NCBI GenBank assembly: GCA_018302185.1
Contig: JAGVZX010000045.1
Span: 1 to 7,671 of the forward strand
Direction of reading: 5' to 3'
Length of the DNA: 7,671 bases
Source: Candidatus Woesearchaeota archaeon
GTDB lineage: Archaea; Nanobdellota; Nanobdellia; Woesearchaeales; UBA10200
Numbering within the stretch: position 1 is the first letter of the stretch; each line of letters starts with the position of its first letter. Made by a program: the position numbers and the translations under genes. Below are positions 1 to 5,038 of this stretch, piece by piece. The notes below the pieces were generated by a model, which was not told the origin of the DNA, did no database searches, and saw nothing but the letters and a program-made list of their open reading frames with translations.

Positions 1-2
1 CT

Positions 3-104
3 ATTACAAGTGCTTTCCAAAGGATTGGAAGATTGAGATTACTAGAGACTATGCTGGCAAAATCAGGCAGTTTTTTGGGTCTTTCTGAGCTCAAAACCAA
101 ATAA
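3..104 (+). CDS. C-terminal end of an unidentified upstream gene (partial)
   Basis: An open frame enters from the left edge and gives 33 residues, including ITSAFQRIGRLRLLET, before a TAA stop at 102-104 that abuts the rps3ae TATA box. The frame uses AGA/AGG arginine codons like the neighbouring genes. In many archaea the KEOPS subunit Pcc1 gene lies directly before rps3ae, and Pcc1 ends in an Arg/Leu-rich amphipathic helix. The fragment vaguely fits that, but the alignment is off by a residue and I do not claim it. A second frame is open to a TGA at 86-88 (28 residues), so even the frame choice is uncertain. Confidence 0.35.
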   Translation: MTSAFQRIGRLRLLETMLAKSGSFLGLSELKTK

Positions 105-113
105 TTTATAAAT
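105..113 (+). promoter_or_regulatory. TATA box of rps3ae (leaderless)
   Basis: TTTATAAAT is centred about 26 nt upstream of the ATG at 135 and is preceded by an A-rich BRE-like stretch. This is the spacing expected when the archaeal transcription start falls on or next to the start codon. No Shine-Dalgarno sequence precedes the ATG, which agrees with a leaderless mRNA. Confidence 0.6.
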
Positions 114-134
114 AATTGGCTTATTCTATGCGTT

Positions 135-791
135 ATGGTAAGCAAAAAGCAATCAGCTGTAAAGATTAGAAAGAAGAAATGGCTAACGTTAATTGCTCCT
201 AAGCTGTTCAACGAGCAGCCATTAGGGGAAACTCCTACTTATGAGAATGAAAGTGTAGTAGGCAGGCATCTGATATTTAATCTTATGAACCTTGCAAGAG
301 ATGCTAAAAAACAGGCAATCAATATACGATTTAAAGTCAAGGAAGTCAGAGGAGAAAAAGCTTTTACTGAGCTTATCGGCTATGAGCTTCTTCCATCATC
401 TGTCAGAAGACTGGTGAGAAGAGAAAAAGACAAGATTGAAGACAGCTTTATCGTGCTTACAAAAGATGAAGCAAAAATTCTAGTCAAGCCATTGCTTATC
501 ACAAGAAATAAGACAGTTGGCTCAATATTAAGCAGGCTAAGAAAGGAAGCAAAAATCGCTTATCAACAGGCAGCAAAAAGGCTTGTTATGCAGGAATTTT
601 TGTCTAATGTAGTTTCTGGCGCATTGCAGAAGTCTGTAAGAGACAGGATATCTAAGATTTACCCTGTAAGAGTCAGTGAACTAAAAACATTAAGAGTATT
701 GGGCAATCCATCTGTTAGTGAGCAAAAGCCTCTAGAGCAGGAAACACAGCAAGTTCAAGCAGCTCCTGCAGAGCAGATAGTCAATGCTTAA
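135..791 (+). CDS. rps3ae: 30S ribosomal protein S3Ae (eS1)
   Basis: This is the archaeal/eukaryotic S3Ae (eS1) protein of the small ribosomal subunit, which lies on the platform near the mRNA exit. The 218 residues match the usual family length. The N-terminus has the typical KKKWLTLIAPKLFNEQPLGE segment (about residues 13-32) followed by the GETP and VGR motifs. The middle carries the RFKVKEV strand and a VRRLVRREKDKIED helix, then VKPLLITRNKT. The C-terminal tail is Glu/Gln/Ala-rich and low in complexity, as in many archaeal copies. The ATG is chosen because the TATA box lies about 26 nt upstream. The gene appears monocistronic: an independent promoter lies before it and a hairpin plus T-run follows. 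Identification rests on recognised family motifs and is firm. Confidence 0.96.
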   Translation: MVSKKQSAVKIRKKKWLTLIAPKLFNEQPLGETPTYENESVVGRHLIFNLMNLARDAKKQAINIRFKVKEVRGEKAFTELIGYELLPSSVRRLVRREKDKIEDSFIVLTKDEAKILVKPLLITRNKTVGSILSRLRKEAKIAYQQAAKRLVMQEFLSNVVSGALQKSVRDRISKIYPVRVSELKTLRVLGNPSVSEQKPLEQETQQVQAAPAEQIVNA

Positions 792-828
792 GAATAGTTC
801 TCATTATTCTCAACAAAAGCTTATTTTT
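791..828 (+). terminator. Hairpin and T-run after rps3ae
   Basis: Directly after the stop codon, agaata (791-796) and tattct (805-810) form a 6-bp stem with an 8-nt loop, and a TTTTT run lies at 824-828. Archaeal termination depends mainly on T-runs, so the T-run is the more meaningful part. It would close the rps3ae transcript before the RNA-like segment that follows. Confidence 0.4.
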
Positions 829-863
829 CTTGAAATTACACTCTAATATCTGTTAATGCAACA

Positions 864-1055
864 TTAGCCATGCTGCCAATTTTGGCGAGCACAGATTGAG
901 CAACACAGCCGAGTAGGGCCGGGCGACAATGTGTATAAGTGCTAGTTATTTCTTCACAACAAGAAACATAAACTAATTGCTTACCAATAAACCCAGAGTA
1001 GAGGAGGCACAACTTATCCAATCTCTAAGCTAGTGCTCGCCGGCAGCATGGCTAA
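864..1055. ncRNA. Candidate structured RNA of unknown family, strand unresolved
   Basis: Part of the otherwise AT-rich gap after rps3ae is GC-rich and self-complementary. A perfect 14-bp helix pairs 864-877 with 1042-1055. It continues, after a 6-nt bulge (878-883), as 9 bp (884-892 with 1033-1041), then as 6 bp (893-898 with 1019-1024) across an 8-nt bulge (1025-1032). Inside are a stem 935-940/1012-1017, an arm 943-947/971-975 plus 949-954/961-966 with loop cacaac, a small hairpin 976-979/985-988 and a weak arm 903-906/931-934. The result is a closed multibranched fold of about 192 nt. I could not find SRP helix 8, RNase P GAGGAAAGUC, 5S or tRNA signatures. On the minus strand an AATATAG-like TATA element near 1079-1085 sits about 26 nt before 1055, which weakly favours minus-strand transcription. 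The 61-codon minus-strand frame across it looks spurious. Confidence 0.5.
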
Positions 1056-1077
1056 ATTGTAAAATAACTTAGAATAT

Positions 1078-1221
1078 CTATATTTCCTCTAATACATGCC
1101 TTCTTAATCCTACAGTGCCTACTTTGCTACAGTATGGGCAGCGCGCAGGAGGCTCTGATTTAGTCTTATCTTTATTTATGAATTCATAATTGCAGTTTGA
1201 GCATCGAAATTTGACTACCAT
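1078..1221 (-). CDS. Small zinc-ribbon protein (47 aa)
   Basis: A minus-strand frame from ATG (1219-1221) to TAG (1078-1080) encodes 47 residues. It has two CxxC knuckles: CSNC at residues 7-10 and CPYC at 28-31, separated by 17 residues. These four cysteines form the typical metal site of rubredoxin-like or FmdB-like zinc ribbons, which are abundant as tiny stand-alone proteins in archaea. Such proteins commonly bind nucleic acid or proteins, but no specific role can be read here. A TATA box centred about 26 nt before the ATG supports the start and a leaderless transcript. The gene is divergent from the 146-aa gene and reads toward the RNA-like segment at 864-1055. The regular CxxC pair and matching promoter make it a convincing gene despite its size. 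Confidence 0.75.
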   Translation of the reverse strand: MVVKFRCSNCNYEFINKDKTKSEPPARCPYCSKVGTVGLRRHVLEEI

Positions 1222-1242
1222 ATCTACATGGAATATTTCTGG

Positions 1243-1251
1243 ATATATAAA
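1243..1251 (-). promoter_or_regulatory. TATA box of the zinc-ribbon gene
   Basis: Read on the minus strand, TTTATATAT lies 22-30 nt upstream of the ATG at 1221 and is preceded by an A-rich BRE-like run. The spacing equals that of the rps3ae and 146-aa gene promoters, giving a leaderless transcript. Confidence 0.55.
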
Positions 1252-1282
1252 ATTTTTGATTAGATTTTGGATTATTCTGTAT

Positions 1283-1322
1283 TCACTTTTAAGTGGTTAA
1301 AAAATAGAAAGGTTTATATATA
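1283..1322 (+). promoter_or_regulatory. Promoter with palindromic operator before the 146-aa gene
   Basis: TTTATATATA (1313-1322) is centred about 25 nt before the ATG at 1343. Upstream lies an inverted repeat CACTT-tt-AAGTG (1284-1295), followed by GGTTAAAAAA and a BRE-like AGAAAGG. The whole block recurs almost unchanged at 1846-1880, which points to a shared regulator. The palindrome sits just upstream of the BRE, a usual place for an archaeal operator or activator site. Confidence 0.6.
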
Positions 1323-1342
1323 AGTACCATTTTCAAATATAT

Positions 1343-1783
1343 ATGGCAACAGACACAATAGATGATAAATTTGTGGGTGTAATATTTAGAGATTGGTCTA
1401 AAGAATGTTCTGATACATTAGGCAGACTTGGTGTTAGTGATACTTTATATGTGGATGTGCATGGCAAACTCTATATAAGGACCGATGCACCACTTTCAGA
1501 AAAGCAAATAGCTGAAATGTTAAAAGTACCTAATGATCAAGTTAGATTTGATGAGCAAGGATTTATGTATAAGATGACAGATGGCGGCAGTTCGTTTAAT
1601 ACTCATAATGGAGCACTACTTAAAACTAGAGTTGCTGAACTGAGAAAGCATGTGGGATATCAGCCGACACCGTCTCCTAATGAGAAACTAATCTCTAATA
1701 CCTTCTATGGCTATAATCCATTTACCGTGCATTTCATTGGAGACAAGATTTGTGGTTTTAAGCAATACGAAGAAAAAAAGTAA
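1343..1783 (+). CDS. Hypothetical protein, 146 aa
   Basis: I do not recognise this protein. It is probably soluble: no signal peptide, membrane segment or cysteine cluster is visible (two cysteines, at residues 22 and 137). The N-terminal half (about 10-75) reads as alternating strands and helices, with an acidic LSEKQIAEML helix near residue 52. The C-terminal half is rich in Asn, Tyr and Phe (NTFYGYNPFTVHF) and ends in a charged KQYEEKK tail. The ATG is selected because a TATA box lies about 25 nt upstream, making the mRNA leaderless. Its promoter and palindrome nearly duplicate those of the operon starting at 1961, so co-regulation with that cluster is likely. T-runs follow the stop codon, so it is probably a single-gene transcript. 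Confidence 0.8.
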   Translation: MATDTIDDKFVGVIFRDWSKECSDTLGRLGVSDTLYVDVHGKLYIRTDAPLSEKQIAEMLKVPNDQVRFDEQGFMYKMTDGGSSFNTHNGALLKTRVAELRKHVGYQPTPSPNEKLISNTFYGYNPFTVHFIGDKICGFKQYEEKK

Positions 1784-1798
1784 TGTACTGAGATAATA

Positions 1799-1822
1799 AG
1801 TGGTTTTTCTAAAAGATTTTTT
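1799..1822 (+). terminator. T-run terminator after the 146-aa gene
   Basis: Two oligo-T tracts, TTTTT (1804-1808) and TTTTTT (1817-1822), lie 20-40 nt after the stop codon. Consecutive T-runs on the non-template strand are the normal archaeal termination signal. A new promoter follows within 30 nt. Confidence 0.5.
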
Positions 1823-1845
1823 AACATCATTATTAATAAATTTTA

Positions 1846-1883
1846 TCACTTTCTAGTGGTTAAAAAAGCAAAGCTTTATATAC
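1846..1883 (+). promoter_or_regulatory. Promoter and operator of the operon beginning at 1961
   Basis: TTTATATAC (1875-1883) is a TATA box preceded by a BRE-like GCAAAGC. Upstream are the inverted repeat CACT-ttct-AGTG (1847-1856) and GGTTAAAAAA. Aligned with 1283-1320, the order, spacing and most bases are the same. Transcription should start near 1903-1906, leaving about a 55-nt leader before the ATG at 1961. A purine-rich AAGGGGG at 1943-1949 in that leader is the only ribosome-binding candidate. Confidence 0.6.
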
Positions 1884-1897
1884 TACATATTCTTAAT

Positions 1898-1927
1898 ATG
1901 TATAAACTATGTATAACTAGGGAGTAG
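1898..1927 (+). other. Short leader frame and imperfect tandem repeat at the predicted transcript start
   Basis: Two imperfect copies, ATGTATAAACT (1898-1908) and ATGTATAACT (1909-1918), lie where transcription should begin. The first ATG opens a 9-codon frame (MYKLCITRE) that stops at 1927. It may be a minicistron, a regulator half-site pair, or chance in an AT-rich leader. The predicted start site is slightly downstream of 1898, which argues against translation. Confidence 0.2.
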
Positions 1928-1960
1928 TTACAGAATTAGGGTAAGGGGGCTTTTATTCAA

Positions 1961-2158
1961 ATGAAGCAATTCACCATAACCAAAAAAATAGCAAAGCATG
2001 GCAGCCAGAGCATCATAGTCATACCTAGGATGCTAGAAAGCGAATTAAGGCCAAAAACCATAGTTAAGATAACAATTGACATAATCAAGGAAGCTGATAA
2101 TTCTATATTAGAAAGCTCTCAGTTAGTTAAAACCTCTAAGGAGGTGCTTCTAAGATGA
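1961..2158 (+). CDS. AbrB/SpoVT (MazE-like) DNA-binding regulator, 65 aa
   Basis: The 65-residue protein has the swapped-hairpin AbrB pattern: FTITKKIAKHGSQSIIVIP at 4-22, then a short helix, then the PKTIVKITIDI strand at 31-41. The family shares the order 'K-hydrophobic-x-K-hydrophobic-G-S-x-hydrophobic-IP' and works as a dimeric DNA-binding regulator or antitoxin. The usual Gly-Asp before the last strand is replaced by Lys-Thr, and the last 20 residues are polar and Ser-rich. It is the first gene of the long cluster. Its TGA overlaps the next ATG in an ATGA arrangement (2155-2158), so the two are translationally coupled. The palindromes in front of this gene and the 146-aa gene are natural candidate targets, so autoregulation is plausible but inferred. 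No toxin gene is recognisable next to it, so I read it as a regulator. Confidence 0.72.
   Translation: MKQFTITKKIAKHGSQSIIVIPRMLESELRPKTIVKITIDIIKEADNSILESSQLVKTSKEVLLR
2140..2146 (+). promoter_or_regulatory. Strong Shine-Dalgarno of the hydrolase gene
   Basis: GGAGGTG ends 8 nt before the ATG at 2155 and lies inside the 3' end of the regulator gene. It is the clearest Shine-Dalgarno in the window and fixes the start. Other operon genes lack such a site, so this protein may be made at a higher level. Confidence 0.75.
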
Positions 2159-3507
2159 GTGAAGGCGGAGAAGGTGGCGGAGAGGGAAGTGGTGGAGGTC
2201 ATGGCGAGGGTGGACACTCTGAAGGAGGGCATGAAAGTCATGGCGGAGAAGATCATGGCAGTCATGAGCATAGTGGAGATGGCTATGAAGGAGGTCATGG
2301 TGATGGACATGATGGCGGACATGAAGAAGGTCATGGTAGTGATAAGCATGGCCATGGTGGAGAGGAAAAAGAATCTGGGATAACCTCCTATGAAAAAGAT
2401 TACGTTGCTGCATTGGAAACAGGTATAGATGAAAAGGAAATGGATGGTTTAGTTGCAAAACTAAGAAATAACGAGAGTATAGATTATACTGAATTGGAAA
2501 TCTCAAAGCTTGAAAGCCAGGTAAAAGGAGCTTTAGCTAAAATGCCTCATAATACTTCAAGAGCTCAAAAATTCAGGAATTACTCCAGATTGCTTGGTCA
2601 GATTGCTCAGAACGGAACAAATACTTTGTTGAGCAACAGGGTCGCGAGAAAGATGAACGAGCATACTGAACATAGTTTAGAAGATGGAGATGAAGTTATT
2701 ATTTATATCCATGGCTGGCAACAGAGTATTGCAAACCAAGTTGAGCTTTTGAAATTAGCTCAGCAGCAAGGCAAACAGGTAATTACTTACGAGCATGACT
2801 TTAATGAAGACTTTAACTCAGTAGGTGAAAAACTATATCACTTTATCAAAGAGATAGCTGGCAGGACAAGCGCTCGTGTCACTTTAATAGGCCATAGTGA
2901 TGGAGGAAAGATAGCTTTAGCTGCAGCACAGAAATTCGGCGCAGAGCAGTATGTGAACAAGGTTGTATTGATAGAATCTGATGTAAATAATATGAGGGAA
3001 GCTAGCTTCAAAAAACAGCCATTGTATCCTATGATATTGCCATTTGGAATCCCTGATGAAGCTTTGTTGGAGAATAAATCTGGCAGAGAAGGAGCTTTAG
3101 GCAGGTATAAGATGGCTGCCCAGGTTCCAGTCTATCAAGTAATCGGAACAGGATTTGGAAAAGGAGATGGATTAGTTCCAGTTGAAAGTGCAGTTTACAC
3201 TCGTGCTAATAGAACTTACTTTGATGCAGATGCAACTCACTTTACATATGCTGGCGGAGACAGGGCAGGAAACGAGAAGATACTTTCATTCGCTGATCTT
3301 GGGTGGGAGAGTTACAATAAAGCAGCAGATAAGCAGGGAAGAGAAGCATATAGATGGAGCGATAACAAGAGTGCAAATGGAGAAGCTTCAAGTAATTCAC
3401 ATTTCAGAAGTGCAAATAAAAATATCAGTAACATGACTAGAGTGCAAAAAAAAGAAGATAATAGTTGGTATAAGGAAAATAACCCTAGGAAGGCGGAACT
3501 GAATTAG
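2155..3507 (+). CDS. Alpha/beta hydrolase with Gly/His/Glu-rich N-terminal tail, 450 aa
   Basis: Residues 1-75 are low complexity, built from Gly, His, Glu, Ser and Asp with 13 histidines; the rest is an alpha/beta-hydrolase-like enzyme. A mainly helical segment (78-170) leads to the core: strand VIIYIHGW (181-188, oxyanion-hole HG), then TLIGHSDGG (243-251) holding the nucleophile elbow GxSxG with Ser248. The acid is probably Asp338 in GKGDGLVP, and the base His362 in ATHFTY. The full Ser-Asp-His set suggests an active esterase, lipase or related hydrolase; the substrate is unknown. The tail (about 390-450) is polar and Asn/Ser-rich. No signal peptide is visible. The His-rich tail could bind metal ions, which is inference. 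It is translationally coupled to the AbrB-like gene by an ATGA overlap and has a strong Shine-Dalgarno. Confidence 0.82.
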   Translation: MSEGGEGGGEGSGGGHGEGGHSEGGHESHGGEDHGSHEHSGDGYEGGHGDGHDGGHEEGHGSDKHGHGGEEKESGITSYEKDYVAALETGIDEKEMDGLVAKLRNNESIDYTELEISKLESQVKGALAKMPHNTSRAQKFRNYSRLLGQIAQNGTNTLLSNRVARKMNEHTEHSLEDGDEVIIYIHGWQQSIANQVELLKLAQQQGKQVITYEHDFNEDFNSVGEKLYHFIKEIAGRTSARVTLIGHSDGGKIALAAAQKFGAEQYVNKVVLIESDVNNMREASFKKQPLYPMILPFGIPDEALLENKSGREGALGRYKMAAQVPVYQVIGTGFGKGDGLVPVESAVYTRANRTYFDADATHFTYAGGDRAGNEKILSFADLGWESYNKAADKQGREAYRWSDNKSANGEASSNSHFRSANKNISNMTRVQKKEDNSWYKENNPRKAELN

Positions 3508-3527
3508 TTAAATGTAAAACTAAAAAA
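3508..3527 (+). repeat. A-rich leader before the tandem-repeat gene (copy 1)
   Basis: The 20-nt gap ends in TAAAACTAAAAAA directly before the ATG at 3528. The same string, one A shorter, precedes the ATG at 4841. It contains no Shine-Dalgarno, so initiation may use an unstructured A-rich leader. Confidence 0.45.
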
Positions 3528-4826
3528 ATGGCAAAACAAAAACTAAGAATAGATAGTGTTATTGATTATCGCCTTAGCCATAGCTACGCTGAGACATTGC
3601 AGCAGTTTAAATTAACTCCTGGCAAATTTTTCAGAGTAGTCAATGAAGCATATAGAGATGGTGTTGTTGATAAAGATGGAAAAGAGCAATGCTTAGTTAT
3701 TGAAAGACCAACGCTTGATAACTATCTTGGTGAAGTAATTGCAGGCGACAGAGGAAAATTTCCAGATGGAACACATTTATCCAAAAAAAATAATGTTAAT
3801 TTAGTAGAGATAGTATTAGAACCTCTTGTATTAAAAATACCTGAAACTCCTGTATCAGAAGCACCTAAAACTCCTGTTACCTATCAAGATGCATCTAGAG
3901 AGCAGAAAATTCAGATTATAAGAGAGGGTGTTATAAATCATCCTGCTAAAGATGATAGCTCACCTAATGGTGCATTCCAATTTTTTAAGGATCATGATTT
4001 GGCAGGATTAATGCAGAATTCTCCTCATCTCAGAAAGAAAGATTCACCTCAAGCATTAATGGAATTATACGACAGAGAAAGAAAGCTTGATTTATTTGAT
4101 AGGTCACAGCTACACTACCTGGGAAGATGGGAAATACAAGAAAAGGGAATGTGGCGGGGTGAAAAAGGAAGATTATTAGGTGTAGAAGCCGTTGAGGATG
4201 TCTTATGGCGATTAATGCCAAATTACAGAGATGCATCTAGAGAAGAGAAAATTAGGCTGATAAGAAAGCATGCTATAAATTATCCTGCTAAAAATGATGA
4301 TTCACAGAATGGTATGTGGCAATTCTTTATTGATTATAGATTGGCAGGATTAATGAATAGCTCTCCACATCTTAGAAAAAAAGGCTCACCAATTGCTTTA
4401 ATGGAATCATATGACAAAGAAAGAAAAGTTGGTTTGTTTGATAGGTCACAACAAGAATATTTAGGAAGGTGGGAAATAAAAGAAAATGGGATGTGGCAGG
4501 GCGAAGAAGGAAGATTATTAGGGGTAGAAGCTGTTGAGGACGTTTTATGGCAGCAAATACCAAATTACAGAGATGCATCTAGAGAAGAGAAAATTAGGCT
4601 GATAAGAAAGCATGTTATAAATCATCCTGCTAAAGATGATGGTTCACAGAATGGTGCAGCACAGTTCTTTCGTGATCATGGCTTAGGGGGATTAATGAAT
4701 AGCTCTCCTCATCTTAGAAAACCAGGTTCACCTCCAGCATTAATGGAATCATATGACAGAGAAAGAAGGCTTGGCTTATTTGATAAGAGCAAAGGAGATT
4801 ATTTGGTGATGAGAGAAGCGAGTTAA
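3528..4826 (+). CDS. Protein with HTH-like N-terminus and nearly three 114-residue tandem repeats, 432 aa
   Basis: I do not recognise the family. Residues 1-95 form a separate domain whose SYAETLQQFKLTPGKFFRVV part resembles a helix-turn-helix. A Pro-rich linker (about 105-117) follows. Then come tandem repeats: unit 1 at residues 121-234, unit 2 at 235-348 and a shorter unit 3 at 349-432. Each full unit has DASRE(Q/E)KI at its start, then NG.xQFF, LxGLM, SPHLRK, SPxALMExYD, LFDxS, GRWEI, GMW, and GRLLGVEAVEDVLW at its end. The spacing is exactly 342 bp each time. The third copy diverges after the LFDKSKGDYL motif and ends in VMREAS. The repeats are rich in charged residues and have no membrane segment, so nucleic-acid or protein binding is plausible but unproven. 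Start at 3528 follows an A-rich leader without Shine-Dalgarno. Confidence 0.82.
   Translation: MAKQKLRIDSVIDYRLSHSYAETLQQFKLTPGKFFRVVNEAYRDGVVDKDGKEQCLVIERPTLDNYLGEVIAGDRGKFPDGTHLSKKNNVNLVEIVLEPLVLKIPETPVSEAPKTPVTYQDASREQKIQIIREGVINHPAKDDSSPNGAFQFFKDHDLAGLMQNSPHLRKKDSPQALMELYDRERKLDLFDRSQLHYLGRWEIQEKGMWRGEKGRLLGVEAVEDVLWRLMPNYRDASREEKIRLIRKHAINYPAKNDDSQNGMWQFFIDYRLAGLMNSSPHLRKKGSPIALMESYDKERKVGLFDRSQQEYLGRWEIKENGMWQGEEGRLLGVEAVEDVLWQQIPNYRDASREEKIRLIRKHVINHPAKDDGSQNGAAQFFRDHGLGGLMNSSPHLRKPGSPPALMESYDRERRLGLFDKSKGDYLVMREAS
3888..4823 (+). repeat. 342-bp tandem coding repeat, about 2.7 copies
   Basis: Copies begin at 3888, 4230 and 4572, each 342 bp apart, and the last is cut to about 252 bp. 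Copies 2 and 3 share an exact 55-bp block (4218-4272 and 4560-4614), pointing to recent duplication or gene conversion. Copy 1 is more diverged. The repeat period is a multiple of three, so copy-number change keeps the frame. Confidence 0.9.
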
Positions 4827-4840
4827 TTTAAAACTAAAAA
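4827..4840 (+). repeat. A-rich leader before the Ser/Asp-rich frame (copy 2)
   Basis: TAAAACTAAAAA directly precedes the ATG at 4841, matching the leader at 3508-3527. The shared leader supports 4841 as the ancestral start of the gene that continues to 5917. Confidence 0.45.
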
Positions 4841-5038
4841 ATGTCAGAATCAACCAGCGACTCAAGCAGTGAATGCAGCAGCTGTGAAGGTTAATCTAGC
4901 GGATTTGATAGTAACTATGAAAGTGATGGTGGAAATGCAAGCAGTAGTTATGGTAGTGATAATGATTCTAACTTAGAGACAATTGTATCAAATGAAAGCA
5001 GTGATGGGGATTGTGATGATGAAAATAGTGAAGGCTCT
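4841..5038 (+). pseudogene. Ser/Asp/Glu-rich 5' part of the Nudix-like gene, interrupted by in-frame TAA
   Basis: The ATG at 4841 opens a frame of 17 codons (MSESTSDSSSECSSCEG) ended by TAA at 4892-4894. The same frame then stays open without another stop to 5917. The 48 codons between the stop and 5039 have the same Ser/Asp/Gly/Asn-rich composition as the 17 before it, so the low-complexity tail seems to be one unit split by a point change. TAA ends several other genes here, so general recoding is unlikely. Explanations are a recent nonsense mutation, a sequencing or assembly error, or a leader peptide with reinitiation. No ATG, GTG or TTG occurs in frame between the stop and 5039. A one-base change such as TCA to TAA would suffice. 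Confidence 0.65.

Noticed and set aside
836..1021. 61-codon minus-strand frame between rps3ae and the zinc-ribbon gene
   Set aside because: It lies over the strongly base-paired segment, has no promoter or Shine-Dalgarno at a useful distance, and its product resembles nothing known; the RNA pairing explains the sequence better.
864..1055. RNase P, SRP or 5S RNA
   Set aside because: GAGTAGGGCCGGGC on the plus strand faintly recalls the RNase P GAGGAAAGUCCGGGC block, but invariant bases differ and the second P4 strand is missing. No SRP helix 8 or 5S loops were found on either strand.
2119..2506. Minus-strand His- and Met-rich frames opposite the hydrolase start
   Set aside because: They are the complement of Gly/His codon repeats in the real gene; no start signals support them.
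1961..3507. Toxin-antitoxin pair formed by the AbrB-like gene and its neighbour
   Set aside because: The downstream partner is a 450-residue hydrolase with no PIN, MazF or RelE features, so a classical toxin-antitoxin pair is not supported.
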